Assembly: GCA_017517135.1 (NCBI GenBank)
Contig: JAFXAK010000023.1
Location: forward strand, 1 to 33,303
Length of the DNA stretch: 33,303 nt
From: Clostridia bacterium
GTDB lineage: Bacteria > Bacillota > Clostridia > Oscillospirales > Acutalibacteraceae
Direction of reading: 5' to 3'
Of this stretch, positions 8,887 to 18,300 are shown piece by piece; positions within the stretch are counted from its first letter, which is position 1; each line of letters starts with the position of its first letter. The translations under genes and the position numbers were made by a program. The notes under the pieces were generated by a model. It searched no databases, was not told where the DNA came from, and worked only from the letters and a program-made list of their open reading frames with translations.

Positions 8887-9810
8887 ATGAATGAATTTTT
8901 ACCTGAGGGTATGAAACAGACTGTTCCCGCAAGCAAGGGGAGTTTATCGGGCATTTCCTCGATAAAGGATGCAATAAATCAGGAAACAATTTTTGAATCG
9001 AGAGTGCTTTTATGCGATAAGGAGCACGCCTTACATATAGATTTAGGTATTATGAAAGGAATTATTCCGAGAAACGAGGGTGCTGTGGGAATTGAAGACG
9101 GAAGCGTGAGAGATATTGCCCTCATCTCCCGTGTGGGAAAACCCGTATGCTTTGTAATCACGGCTCTGAAAAAGAATGAAAACGGGAATTTTTATGCCGT
9201 GCTTTCAAGAAAAAGAGCACAGGAGAAATGTATGCGGGAGTATATAGACCTTCTCTCTCCCGGTGACATTATAGATGTAAAGGTAAGCCATATAGAGAGC
9301 TTCGGTGTTTTCTGCGACATAGGTGCCGGAATAAGTGCGCTTATGCCCATAGACTGTATATCGGTGTCGCGTATACCCCATCCGTCCGCGCGATTTTTTG
9401 TCGGCCAGCAGATAAAGGCAATAGTCAAATCAAAGGACGAAAAGGGAAGAATAACGCTTACACATAAGGAACTGCTCGGCACCTGGGAAGAAAACGCTTC
9501 ACTTTTCAGCGTGGGAGAAACTGTCCCGGGAATTGTGCGGTCTGTTGAAAATTACGGCATCTTTGTTGAGCTTACCCCCAATCTTGCAGGGCTTGCCGAG
9601 TTCAATCCGGAGGTGACCGAGGGGGAGTATGCCGCGGTTTATATCAAAAATATTATTCCCGAAAGAATGAAAATAAAGCTTGTTATAGTTGACCACGGCG
9701 GTGAAAAACCGCTCAGTTTCAACGAAAAGTATTTTTACGAGGGCGAGCATATATCGGAGTTTAAATATTCTCCTGAGTGCTGCGAAAGAATAAGCGAAAC
9801 AATTTTTTAA
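8887..9810 (+). CDS. Small S1-domain RNA-binding protein
   Basis: The 307-residue product is built from three consecutive S1-type OB folds. The first (about 27-95) is degenerate. The second (about 120-190) begins SPGDIIDVKVSHIESFGVFCDIG and is the most typical. The third (about 205-265) begins VGETVPGIVRSVENYGIFVELT. It resembles the short RpsA/YfrK-like S1 proteins of Clostridia rather than a four- to six-domain ribosomal protein S1. RNA binding is likely; the partner is unknown. A TTG at 8869 opens the frame earlier, but GGAAAGG at 8871-8877 is correctly spaced only for the ATG at 8887. It is a single-gene unit, divergent from DUF951/prfA. Confidence 0.85.
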   Translation: MNEFLPEGMKQTVPASKGSLSGISSIKDAINQETIFESRVLLCDKEHALHIDLGIMKGIIPRNEGAVGIEDGSVRDIALISRVGKPVCFVITALKKNENGNFYAVLSRKRAQEKCMREYIDLLSPGDIIDVKVSHIESFGVFCDIGAGISALMPIDCISVSRIPHPSARFFVGQQIKAIVKSKDEKGRITLTHKELLGTWEENASLFSVGETVPGIVRSVENYGIFVELTPNLAGLAEFNPEVTEGEYAAVYIKNIIPERMKIKLVIVDHGGEKPLSFNEKYFYEGEHISEFKYSPECCERISETIF

Positions 9811-9930
9811 TGAATAATGAATGATGAATATTGAATAATGAATAATTGAGGAAGACGCTTTGCGTCTTGGATTTTTAAAATGCCAACCGCAGGTTCCATA
9901 CTTTTTCACTATTACTTCTTACTTATTACT
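9811..9930 (+). repeat. Repetitive non-coding segment with hairpin, possible terminator
   Basis: Directly after the S1 gene stop comes a string of degenerate 9-10 base direct repeats of the type GAATAATGA (9811-9848). Then a hairpin follows with stem 9852-9858/9862-9868 (AAGACGC, loop TTT) ending in GGATTTTT, and finally a pyrimidine-rich ACTATTACTTCTTACTTATT tract (9907-9930). The hairpin plus T-run can act as the S1 gene terminator. The whole block resembles dispersed intergenic repeats common in Clostridia genomes; only one copy is in this window, so repeat status is inferred. Confidence 0.5.
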
Positions 9931-10677
9931 TCAATTCACTTCACCGTATGAAATAATTATTTCTTCGCCGTCGTTTGTTTTCATTACGGCGGCACCGTTT
10001 TTCTGAATGTCGGTTATATAACCCTCTTTTATTTCTCCGTCAAGGGTATATTTTACTTTTCTGTCAAAGGCGCGTAAAAGTGTGCGGATTTCGTCAAGTG
10101 AGGCTTCATTCAGGGAATAAAGCTGTTTTTGACTGTAAATATATTCATCAAGGCTTTGAACAATTTTTTTCATAAGTACTTCTTTTTCAGCAGAAAAGCC
10201 CTCAATCGAAAGGGAAGTCATAATATCCCGTAATTCCACGGGGATTTCCTCTTTTGAAAGAGAAATATTTATTCCTATTCCCGCAACGGCTGTCATTTTT
10301 CCGTGTGAAACGACTAATTCGCATAAAATTCCGCACAGCTTTTTTCCGTTAAGGTAAATGTCATTCGGCCATTTTATTACGGTTTCACAGTTATATAAGT
10401 CCTTCAGAGCCTTATGTACCGCAAGGCCCGAAAGCAGAGTAAGGCAGGGGATGTCCGTTTCATCACCGTTTAAGGGGTAGGAGACGGAAAAATACAGTCC
10501 CCCCGACGGGGAAAAGAAGCTTCTGCCGAGCCTGCCTCTGCCCGAGGACTGCTTTTTTGCACTAAGGCACATAAAGAGAGGCTCAGACGAGGAATATATT
10601 ATATTTTTCATATCCGCATTTGTTGAAGCACTTTCTTGCTTTTCCTCAAAAACACGGGGAAGCCGAAGAAGATACAT
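9931..10677 (-). CDS. birA: Biotin-[acetyl-CoA-carboxylase] ligase, without DNA-binding domain
   Basis: A 248-residue biotin protein ligase. Visible motifs: the biotinyl-AMP loop GRGRLGR at about 46-52, SPSGGLYFSVSYPL, KWPNDIYLNGKKLCGIL near 100-118 and GIGINIS. The C-terminal SH3-like domain (GEIKEGYITDIQKNGAAVM) is present. It attaches biotin to carrier domains of carboxylases. Residue 1 is directly at the catalytic domain, so the N-terminal helix-turn-helix of regulatory BirA is absent and it should not act as a repressor. It begins 3 bases after the MFS gene stop without a strong ribosome binding site, suggesting coupled translation. Whether the MFS carrier is functionally linked is unknown. 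Confidence 0.9.
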   Translation of the reverse strand: MYLLRLPRVFEEKQESASTNADMKNIIYSSSEPLFMCLSAKKQSSGRGRLGRSFFSPSGGLYFSVSYPLNGDETDIPCLTLLSGLAVHKALKDLYNCETVIKWPNDIYLNGKKLCGILCELVVSHGKMTAVAGIGINISLSKEEIPVELRDIMTSLSIEGFSAEKEVLMKKIVQSLDEYIYSQKQLYSLNEASLDEIRTLLRAFDRKVKYTLDGEIKEGYITDIQKNGAAVMKTNDGEEIIISYGEVN

Positions 10678-10680
10678 AGC

Positions 10681-11934
10681 TTATTTTATCTCTTTTTTTG
10701 AAAAATATTTCTTTATATATATAAGCAGGAACATACCGAGGAACGGGAAAAGTGAGGCTGTGAGCATACCTGCCTTCATTCCTATCTGCTCGGGGGTAAG
10801 GGAGAGTGTTTCGGCAAGGTTTAAGGCTGAATCGGATGCACTTACAGTATCGACCACAATTCCCAATAGCTGCGGAGCAACGGATGCACCGAAATCTCCG
10901 CCTGCCGCCATAAGAGCGTATGCCGCAACACCTAAGGCGGGGAGCTTTTCCTCCATCATTATAAGAGTACCGGGCCACAGCATTGAGGTACAGCAGCCTG
11001 TGAGCACACAGGCAATAAAGGATAAAATAACATTCTGCGAAAGTCCTGCAGTGATATAACACACAAACGCACATATCATAGAAACTAAAAGAGTGTTTAC
11101 AATGTTTTTGCCGTATTTGGCATAAAGAGTTCTGCCAAGCCCTAAAAGAATTGCAAACAGAGCCATACCGCATATATCTCCCCAGGCCTTGGGGATATTG
11201 AGGGCATTTTCCATATATCCCGAAATCCAGTTCGACATTGTGTTTTCAGCCGCAGAGCCGAGGAAAATACAGCCTAAGCAAAGCAGGAGACCGATATTTT
11301 TTTCCTTTGCGTTTTTGGTTTTCTGTGTTGATGCGGCGTGGCTTAAATTAAGCTCGGGCATAGGAGAGGTGGCAAAGAGATATGCCGCAAAAAGAGGTAT
11401 CACCGCAAAGAATAGCGTGAGGAACATCCAGTTTTCTCTGCCGAAAACGGTGAGAAAAACGGTGCTTATTATAACAACGCTCATAACTCCCCAAGCATAA
11501 AGGGAGTGAAGCAGGCTCATATCCTTGTCGGGAGTGTCCGACGGGATTGCCGCAACTATAGGACTTATCAGCACCTCGCAAAGACCTGCCGAGACAGAGA
11601 AAATCACGGTACCGACAACAAGTCCCAAGTATGCAATGTCGGGGAAAAACGACGGCACTAAGGCATATATGAAAAGTCCCGCACTTGTGATAAGCGGCAT
11701 TGCGATAACCGTTTTATGTATGTTGAAGTATTTTGTGAAAAAGCTGAAAATCAAATCGATTGTAAGCTGAGTGCAGAAATTTATAAGAACAAGCGTTCCC
11801 AAAAGGGTGTAGGATATGCCGTACATATCGCGGAATGTAACAAAAAGCAGCGGCGGCATAGAGAAAACCGATGCCGTTGCAAGATATGCAAAATAACAGG
11901 ATTTTTTTGTTCTTGAGAAGCTTCTCTTTTTCAT
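10681..11934 (-). CDS. MFS transporter (FucP/sugar-porter-like)
   Basis: A 417-residue protein with about twelve hydrophobic segments, arranged as two halves of six around a central charged loop (near residues 205-215). It resembles the FucP-like/YbjJ-like MFS group by overall pattern; the sequence gives no substrate. The C-terminus ends in a Lys-rich tail. It is the first gene of a two-gene unit with birA, and a matching promoter lies at 11972-12000 on the minus strand with GAGGAAAAA upstream of the ATG. Biotin transport would be an attractive guess from the neighbour, but biotin importers in Firmicutes are normally BioY, and no BioY similarity is visible, so I do not propose it. Confidence 0.8.
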   Translation of the reverse strand: MKKRSFSRTKKSCYFAYLATASVFSMPPLLFVTFRDMYGISYTLLGTLVLINFCTQLTIDLIFSFFTKYFNIHKTVIAMPLITSAGLFIYALVPSFFPDIAYLGLVVGTVIFSVSAGLCEVLISPIVAAIPSDTPDKDMSLLHSLYAWGVMSVVIISTVFLTVFGRENWMFLTLFFAVIPLFAAYLFATSPMPELNLSHAASTQKTKNAKEKNIGLLLCLGCIFLGSAAENTMSNWISGYMENALNIPKAWGDICGMALFAILLGLGRTLYAKYGKNIVNTLLVSMICAFVCYITAGLSQNVILSFIACVLTGCCTSMLWPGTLIMMEEKLPALGVAAYALMAAGGDFGASVAPQLLGIVVDTVSASDSALNLAETLSLTPEQIGMKAGMLTASLFPFLGMFLLIYIKKYFSKKEIK

Positions 11935-11971
11935 AGTATTTTTTCCTCAGTAAAAAATATATATTTAATTT

Positions 11972-12000
11972 ATTATACTACATATTTCTTAAAAAGTAAA
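11972..12000 (-). promoter_or_regulatory. Sigma-A-type promoter for the MFS-birA unit
   Basis: On the minus strand: -35 TTTACT (11995-12000), a 17-base spacer and a perfect -10 TATAAT (11972-11977), ending 38 bases before the ATG. The -35 matches the consensus in 4 of 6 positions. Confidence 0.55.
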
Positions 12001-12002
12001 AC

Positions 12003-12040
12003 AAAAAATTCAGGGTGCCTTCACCGGAGCGAAGACACCC
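12003..12040 (-). terminator. Intrinsic terminator of the YdbC-like gene
   Basis: Stem 12013-12022 with 12031-12040 (10 bp, one mismatch, GC-rich), loop of eight, followed on the minus strand by AATTTTTT (12003-12010). It lies 20 bases after the stop of the small minus-strand gene. Confidence 0.8.
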
Positions 12041-12060
12041 TTTCTGTGTTTTTATGCTGA

Positions 12061-12279
12061 TTATTCAACATCTGCCAGAAGCTCTTTAAGAGCCTTGACA
12101 TCTGCTGCCGAGAGGGTTATACCCTTGCCCATTTTTTCGTGTTCGGGGCCCCAGTCACGAATATCGTATTTGGGTTCTTTTCCGTTCCAGCTGATAAGGT
12201 TAAGCTCCTTTGCCCAGCCGCCTGAGCCCTCTGAAATAACACCGATGTGCTTGACTATCTCATATGTAAATTCAGGCAT
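12061..12279 (-). CDS. YdbC/PC4-like single-stranded DNA-binding protein
   Basis: A 72-residue protein with the pattern of the bacterial YdbC family: FTYEIVKHIGVISEG, GWAKELNLISWNGKEPKYDIRDWGPEHEKMGKGITLS, then a C-terminal helix. Family knowledge: the Lactococcus YdbC structure shows a homodimeric PC4-like fold that binds single-stranded DNA or RNA. Length is full for the family. A perfect AGGAGG precedes the ATG, a promoter lies at 12322-12350 and a strong terminator follows, so it is a single-gene unit expected to be well expressed. Its cellular role in Clostridia is not established. Confidence 0.88.
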   Translation of the reverse strand: MPEFTYEIVKHIGVISEGSGGWAKELNLISWNGKEPKYDIRDWGPEHEKMGKGITLSAADVKALKELLADVE

Positions 12280-12321
12280 TTCAAGGCCTCCTCTCTTTTA
12301 TAATGATTTATTATTAATATT

Positions 12322-12350
12322 ATAATATATATAAATAGTAAAAAAATCAA
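12322..12350 (-). promoter_or_regulatory. Sigma-A-type promoter of the YdbC-like gene
   Basis: On the minus strand: -35 TTGATT (12345-12350), 17-base spacer, -10 TATTAT (12322-12327). It sits 43 bases before the ATG. The divergent promoter for the Gly-rich gene starts only 8 bases away, so the two may be jointly controlled. Confidence 0.6.
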
Positions 12351-12357
12351 GTGTTTA

Positions 12358-12386
12358 TTGAAAAATAATCGTCAATATGCTAAAAT
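12358..12386 (+). promoter_or_regulatory. Sigma-A-type promoter of the Gly-rich membrane protein gene
   Basis: -35 TTGAAA (12358-12363), 17-base spacer, -10 TAAAAT (12381-12386), then a 41-base leader carrying GAAAGGTGG at 12411-12419. Confidence 0.6.
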
Positions 12387-12427
12387 ATAAGCAAATAAAC
12401 AAGTTTTTTTGAAAGGTGGTTATGTTT

Positions 12428-13666
12428 ATGCCGGGACCTGCAGGCGGAGGAAGAAGCGGAGGCTTCGGCGGCGGCTCACACGGCGGCGGCTCTTTCGGCG
12501 GAGGAAGAGGCGGTTCATTCGGCGGCGGTGCAAGACCGTCGGGAGGCTTTTCAGGCGGACACAGGCCGGGCGGCGGCTTCGGCGGACCCGGACACGGGGG
12601 CTTTGGCGGCCCACCGCACAGACCACCCCCGCACAGACCTCATTACGGTCCGTTTTTCGGCAGGCGGTGGGGCAGACCATATGTGGGCTACGGCGGCTTC
12701 GGCGGTGCAGGCTGTGCAGGAATATTTGTATTTCTGATTTTTATTGTTTTCTTTTTTGCAAGTGTAATATTGCCGTCGGGAGAGATACTTTTTTCGGATG
12801 TACCTGTATATGAAAATTATACCGAGATTATCCACACGGAAATTGTTGAGATGGATCCGCTCGACGAAGCCTTGTGTAAGCCCATTGACACATATTATGA
12901 ATGTACAATTGAAGATGCAATAACCGAGGAAAACGAGGAAGTTCTCATATCGGGCTTAAAGGATTTCTATTCACAGACGGGAGTTCAGCCCTATATAATT
13001 TTCACCAATGACCTTGACGGAGACACTTCCCCCGATTATGACACGGTAAACACATATCTGTATGACCGCTATATAGAGCTTTTCGGTGAGGATGAGGGGC
13101 ATTTCATTCTGCTTTATATAGAGGACGAAAACCGTGAATATGAATTATGGTATATAAGCGGATATGATGCAGAAAGCATTATGGATGACTACGCCTGCGA
13201 TATTCTGCTCGATAATGCACAAGAGCAGCTGTCCTACGGCGGAGACTATGCAAAGATTTTTTCAACCGCCTTTTCAGCATCTGCTAAAGAAATAATGTAC
13301 CGTGAGGAAAGCTATTATACCTATGAAGAGATAACACAGGCCGGTCCTGATAATGTTATAATATATGATGATGCAAATGATATAGTATCTATTCCCGAAA
13401 AAAGCACATTTTCAGTTACGGGAATATTGCTGATTGTTATCGGAATTGCCGCAGTCGGTGCAATTATCTTTATTATCTTTAAGAAAAACAAAAAAGAAAA
13501 GGAAGACTTTGCCCGTCAGGAAAAAAGAGAATCGGTATATAAAAACGCGGGTAAGCAATACGAATACGCGAAAACAGACACCCTTGTAACCTGCCCCCAT
13601 TGCGGAGCAACAGCTTATCCCGATTCAAACAACAACTGCAGCTATTGCAGAAAAAGCGTAAAATAA
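12428..13666 (+). CDS. Gly-rich membrane protein with TPM-like domain and C-terminal zinc ribbon
   Basis: The 412-residue product has four parts. The N-terminus (about 1-90) is a low-complexity Gly/Arg/His/Phe/Pro segment made of GGGSHGGGSFGGG-like units. A membrane segment follows (about 100-122). Then comes an acidic domain (about 130-300) with KDFYSQTGVQPYIIFTND, HFILLYIED and YELWYISG, whose order resembles TPM domains (YgcG/Psb32 type), although this is a weak match by eye. A second membrane segment (about 328-350) and a short charged linker lead to a zinc ribbon with CPHC and CSYC near the end. In-frame GTG and ATG codons lie at 12416 and 12422, but GGTGG fits the ATG at 12428. It is monocistronic. 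Function unknown; envelope stress or membrane-protein quality control would be a guess. Confidence 0.8.
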   Translation: MPGPAGGGRSGGFGGGSHGGGSFGGGRGGSFGGGARPSGGFSGGHRPGGGFGGPGHGGFGGPPHRPPPHRPHYGPFFGRRWGRPYVGYGGFGGAGCAGIFVFLIFIVFFFASVILPSGEILFSDVPVYENYTEIIHTEIVEMDPLDEALCKPIDTYYECTIEDAITEENEEVLISGLKDFYSQTGVQPYIIFTNDLDGDTSPDYDTVNTYLYDRYIELFGEDEGHFILLYIEDENREYELWYISGYDAESIMDDYACDILLDNAQEQLSYGGDYAKIFSTAFSASAKEIMYREESYYTYEEITQAGPDNVIIYDDANDIVSIPEKSTFSVTGILLIVIGIAAVGAIIFIIFKKNKKEKEDFARQEKRESVYKNAGKQYEYAKTDTLVTCPHCGATAYPDSNNNCSYCRKSVK

Positions 13667-13670
13667 AAGT

Positions 13671-13704
13671 AAAAAAATCACTTGCTGTGTGCAGGTGATT
13701 TTTT
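13671..13704 (+). terminator. Intrinsic terminator of the Gly-rich membrane protein gene
   Basis: Stem 13676-13685/13691-13700 (10 bp with one G-T pair), five-base loop, extended by A-run and T-run on the two sides, starting a few bases after the stop codon. Confidence 0.85.
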
Positions 13705-13753
13705 ATGCAATATACAGCAAATTTTCGTTTTTGTCTGCAATTCCGTCTTCGTC

Positions 13754-13898
13754 ATGGTAGGGGACGCTGCTCACAGCGTCCCGCATAAGGGGAATTCTAA
13801 CTTTTATACAACCAATTTATTGTCTGTAAAAAACAAATGTATAAACGGAAATAACCCTTCCTGTATAACGGGACGCTGTGAGCAGCGTCCCCTACCAT
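13754..13898. mobile_element. MITE-like palindromic element, copy A
   Basis: A 145-base unit bounded by a perfect 30-bp inverted repeat (13754-13783 and 13869-13898). Each arm is itself a hairpin: in the left arm 13761-13769 pairs with 13774-13782 around CTCA. The right flank up to about 13948 also resembles flanks of the other copies: ATTCGTAACCC at 13897-13907 is the reverse complement of 19643-19653, and 13927-13948 aligns with the outer end of copy C. It has no coding capacity. It lies between convergent genes. A non-autonomous transposable element is the best reading. Confidence 0.75.
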
Positions 13899-13962
13899 TC
13901 GTAACCCAGATTTTGCAGCAAAAACCTTAATTTGATTGGTGTATGGGCTTTGTATTGATGTA

Positions 13963-13988
13963 AAAAATTACCGCTATCGGCAATTTTT
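13963..13988 (-). terminator. Terminator of the GH27 gene
   Basis: Stem 13963-13973/13978-13988 with one wobble pair and a four-base loop, A/T-rich at the base so that it ends in a T-run on the minus strand, just after the stop codon of the GH27 gene. It may also back up the converging plus-strand terminator. Confidence 0.75.
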
Positions 13989-13992
13989 ATTA

Positions 13993-15285
13993 TTATTTAA
14001 GCCTGAAAATACGGGTATTTCTGCCGTCAACGGTAAAATTGAGCTTGTCGGAGTTTATGGGCTGTTCTTTTTTTGTCCATAAATCATATGCAGCTTCGAT
14101 TTTATCAATACCCAAATCCTTTGCCGATACAGAGATTTCCTGTTCTTCGTTTTTGAGGTTGAAGAGGGCAACCACAGTATTGCCGTCCTTGTCCTTACAG
14201 GTCCATACTGCTTTTTCTTTGTCGGAAGCAACAGGTCTGTTTTCGGATGAGTGCTGATTTATTTCGAGCAGCTCTCTGTTCTGCAGAAGTGACAGCGTGA
14301 AAGAGTCGAGCATTGTCATTTCACCGCCGAACATAAGGGGAGAGCGGAAGATGCACCACAGATTCATCAGCATATAGTGCTCACCTACGGTGAATCGGGT
14401 TTTTCTTGCACGGTATTCGGGGAGTATCTCGGTAAGCTGTATTGTGCCTAAAGGAATCATATCGCAGTCGGGCCAGCAGCCTGTTCCTACATGCGGATAC
14501 CATTTTTCGCAAAGCTCAAACATATGGTTGAGTGCCTCGCTTGTGTCCCAGAAGTCGCCCGACATTCTCCACATATTTGCATATTTTTTAAGATGCTCTG
14601 CGTGGTCAATGGGAGCAGGGCCGGGGGAGAGGCTGAGGACTATATCTCTGCCGCAGTTATCAATAGCTTTTCTTATCATTTCTATCTCTTTTTCGGCAGA
14701 ATAGGGCTTGTGGGGTAAGAATTCGGTGTTTGCGATATCGTCTACCTTAACAAAGTCAACGCCCCAGGAGGCGTAAAGCTCGAAAAGGGAATTGTAATAT
14801 TCCTGAGCGCCTTTAGCCTCATAGTTTACTCCGTACATATCCGTATTCCACGGGCATACGGAAAACTGCAGAGCGATATCCCTTGCAGTTACTCCCTCAG
14901 TCTTTGTGGGCGTGTTGCGGTGGACTGCCTGACGGGGAACACCTCGCATAATATGTATACCGAATTTAAGTCCGAGAGAATGTATTTCGTCTGCTATAGG
15001 TTTGAAGCCCTTGCCGTTTGCAGCGGACGGGAAACGGTTGGGAGCAGGCATAAGACGGCTGTATTCGTCCATTTCAAGCTCCGTGAAATTGTGATAATAA
15101 TAGCAGTCTGCCGTAGGCTCGTACCACTGTATGTCGCATACACAGTATATCCAGCCGTAATCTTTAAGGTTTTCAGCCTGAAAACGGGCATTGCTGAGAA
15201 GCTGTTCTTCATTTACTGCCGCACCGTAGCAGTCCCAGGTGTTGAAGCCCATAGGGGGAGTGGGTGCTAATCTGTTTTTATCCAT
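13993..15285 (-). CDS. GH27 alpha-galactosidase
   Basis: A 430-residue glycoside hydrolase family 27 enzyme. It opens with the family start PPMGFNTWDCYG (10-21). The nucleophile is Asp182 in WGVDFVKVDD (174-183), and the acid/base is Asp244 in WRMSGDFWD (239-247), aligning with the second catalytic Asp of human alpha-galactosidase. A C-terminal beta-sandwich (about 345-430) completes the domain order. There is no signal peptide, so it acts in the cytoplasm on imported alpha-galactosides such as raffinose-type or melibiose-like sugars. AAAGGTG precedes the ATG and the gene starts 19 bases after the pseudo-ATPase stop, so it is probably read through from rlmB. Alpha-N-acetylgalactosaminidase, also in GH27, cannot be excluded. 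Confidence 0.9.
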   Translation of the reverse strand: MDKNRLAPTPPMGFNTWDCYGAAVNEEQLLSNARFQAENLKDYGWIYCVCDIQWYEPTADCYYYHNFTELEMDEYSRLMPAPNRFPSAANGKGFKPIADEIHSLGLKFGIHIMRGVPRQAVHRNTPTKTEGVTARDIALQFSVCPWNTDMYGVNYEAKGAQEYYNSLFELYASWGVDFVKVDDIANTEFLPHKPYSAEKEIEMIRKAIDNCGRDIVLSLSPGPAPIDHAEHLKKYANMWRMSGDFWDTSEALNHMFELCEKWYPHVGTGCWPDCDMIPLGTIQLTEILPEYRARKTRFTVGEHYMLMNLWCIFRSPLMFGGEMTMLDSFTLSLLQNRELLEINQHSSENRPVASDKEKAVWTCKDKDGNTVVALFNLKNEEQEISVSAKDLGIDKIEAAYDLWTKKEQPINSDKLNFTVDGRNTRIFRLK

Positions 15286-15304
15286 TTTTTACACCTTTGA
15301 AAAA

Positions 15305-18300
15305 TCAGAATTCAAATTTCTTTCTGCTCTCCTCTTTAAGTCCCGCAAAGATGTTGTCATCCTCGTAGCGGCTGAAAAGAGCATCATCATAAATGTTTAT
15401 GGGAGTGTTATCCTCGGGGGGAACGAATTTAGCATTGAGGGGATCGTCTTCCTCTTTTTCCTTTTCGGGGAGATTGAAAACGGGAGGCTCGGGCATTTCG
15501 GGAGGAGTGAAATGCAGAGTTTCGTTCAGACTTCTTTTTTCTTCCTGAAGCTGTTTTTCGGTTTTGCGTTCGTTTCTCTCAGCGAAATCACCGAAAAGAG
15601 AGAACTTCTTTTGGGTGGGAAGCTGTGAAAAATCGTTTTCATTTACATTAACGCCCTTTTCTTCCTGAGCTTTTACGGGCTCTTCGCTGTATTCTTCATT
15701 TTTGCTAAGCTTTATTGAAGACAGAGATGAAGCTCCTTTTCTGATTGCCGATAAAAAGCCTTTTAAGGGAGCTTCTTTTTCTTCAATAGCTTCACTTATG
15801 GGAGCAGGATCGTCATCAGCAGTATTTCTACTTTCTTCTGTTTCGTCTGACATAGCCATAAAATCTGACTGAGGCTCACTTTGTTTTACGGTATGTACGC
15901 TCTTTGCCCCCTTTCTGACTGCGGTATTGCCTAAAGCAAAGGGAACACCGAAGCAGATGATGAGCCAGACTATCTGCAAGAGCACGGGCATAAAAGCGGC
16001 TGTTGAGGAGAATGCGCCTGTTATAACAAGTATGAGAGAAAGTACAAGTCCCACAAATGCTCCGCCCTCGCATATTCCCTTGCACAGCTTCTTTGTTCTG
16101 TCAAGTCTCAAAGCGGCTCCCGCACAGCGGCAGAGTGAATCAAAGGAGGATGTAAACACAATTCCCGCATCCTCTTTGTCGGTAACTGTATTTTTTGCAC
16201 CGTTGAGCTTTTCAACCGCAGCAGGGGAGATAATTCTCACGCTGTTTGCAGGTAATCCTAAAAGCTGCTCGGCGTATTCCTCTGTTATATTGGGATCGTT
16301 AGATGAAATGAGAATATTTGTGCCTGCTTCAACAAGAGAACGCAGATTTTCGCGCACATCTGCCTTACAGGAATATTTTACTGCGAACATTGCCGCAAAA
16401 TTACCCTCAAGAGAGAGGAAAAGCGGTTTTTCGTTTTCATTAAGGAAATGCATTGCCGCATTTTCATCGGGAGCCTTGACATTGTGATTTACAAGCAATG
16501 CCGCGGAGCCTAAGAGCACACGGCAGTTCTGAATCCATGCTGAGTGACCTAATTTGTATTCATAAGCATAGTCCTCAACCTTGGGGAAGCGGTCCTCAAG
16601 ACCTGAAACGCTTGCTTTGAAAGCAGATGAAACGGGAGAGTATACGCTGCTTGTGAGAACTGCGGCACAAAACTGTGCCTGTTTGTCATTGACACCCTTT
16701 GCGGTGAGGATATTTGTAATTTCAGCCTCGAAGAGCTCGTCTGTGCTTATAACAATATCGTCAACCGCCGCAAAGTCGCGGGCATCCGTATATGAATGAA
16801 CAAAAGAGGTTTTAAGAGAAAGCTTTTTATTTTCCTTTGAAATGAAGAAGCCTGTTGCTGTGATACAGCTTACGGGGAAGGAAAGGGCTGCACACAGCGT
16901 CATACCGCTGAGAGCATACAGGAAACCGCCCTTTGCTATCCAGGCAATGATACCCGCTAAAACGGAAGCTGCAATACAGATGAGAACAGTTCTTGACGAG
17001 GGCATACTGCCGACGGCACTTTTTGCACTTCTTCCGAGGAAATTGCTTATAAATCTTGTTTTTCCCGAATAAACAACATTTGCATCCTTACTTTCGTTGT
17101 CACGAAGCAGGGAAGAAACGGTCTCTTCATCGGAAACGCGGCGCAGATATGATTTCTCACTCTTTGCACCTGCCGCCTTGAAGCAATGACGGATGTTGTC
17201 GTAATAGAAAAGCTTTCCTGCGAGGTAGGGTACACATAAGAGAATTACCGCGGAAGCATAGATATGGTAATTTTCTTCTATTTTAAGCTGTGTGAAGAAA
17301 GAAGCAATACTCTGAATGAGAGCAGATACCATCATAAAAAGAAGCGCGGTATCTGTTTTCGGATGTGTTTTCAGAAGAGAGAACAAGCCGTTTTTAAGCT
17401 CCTTTGCAAGAAGCACACAGCAGATAAGCAGGGCTATAAGGTTTATTGCAACATAAACTGCACTCTCTCCGCCGAAAAGGGTGAAGAAGCCCGCATTCTC
17501 TGCTGCCGAAACACTTGTAAGGATGTTTATGACAAGGAGAATAATACCTGAAACGGCAACTGCCGCTGTTTTGAACAGGGTACGCCTTCTTGTTTCAAGA
17601 AGAGAGGTGAAAACCTTTTTTCTTGACTCAAATTCCTCAAATTCCTCGCTGTCAAGCTGAATAAAGTCATTGCTGAGGTGCTCGAAATTTGCCGATAATT
17701 TGTCTGCAACAGGCTTTAAGAACATAGGCAGAGAGGTTTTTTCCGCATCGGCAGAAAACTTTTCGTCGTCAACCTGTGCTCCGTCTGAATGGCCGCTCTT
17801 GTTCCAGAACTGAAAGCTGTTTACTCTTTTGCGGCGTACCTCAGACAGCTCCTGCTCAAGCCTTTTTTCTTCTTCCAAGGCTTCCTGTCTGGCTTTTTCT
17901 TCCTGTTCGGAAGTATCAAAGCCCTCCATCATAAGCTGATCGGGATTCTGACGGATATCGTCATTTGCGGTGAGTGCAATTTCCCGCATAAGAGAGCCCT
18001 TTTCGGAATCAAAATATTTTGTGGGCTCACCTGCTTCTTCAAGAATATCACCGAAGTCCTCGGAGATTACGAGCGGCTTTGTTTTTTCGTCGGTCTCCTG
18101 TGCTTCTTCAGAGACAGCCCTTTCTGTGTCAGGCTCCTCTTCATTTTCAGGAAGCTTTATGAATTTTTCGGTTGATGAATCGGACGAATGATTTTTTGCA
18201 TATGAAGATACGGCACCCGTTTTTGCAAAACGCTTTTTGCCTTTTGAACGCTGAGAAAGGCGGTCGGTGTATTTTTCAACATCTGTTGTTTCTTCCTGAG

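Noticed and set aside
10646-11173. 175-residue minus-strand frame rich in Cys, Tyr and Arg
   Set aside because: Shifted-frame shadow of the MFS transporter gene on the same strand.
12409-12813. Arg-rich 134-residue frame at the Gly-rich gene start
   Set aside because: Frame-shifted reading of GGC/GGA-type glycine repeats; the frame of the membrane protein has the ribosome binding site and full domain structure.
13682-13930. 82-residue frame over terminator and element copy A
   Set aside because: Runs through a terminator and the inverted arms of the mobile element; no ribosome binding site.
15927-16487. 186-residue open frame antisense to the pseudo-ATPase gene
   Set aside because: Lies wholly inside a 3.2-kb gene with clear domain order; composition is Ser/Pro-rich shadow of the other strand; no ribosome binding site.
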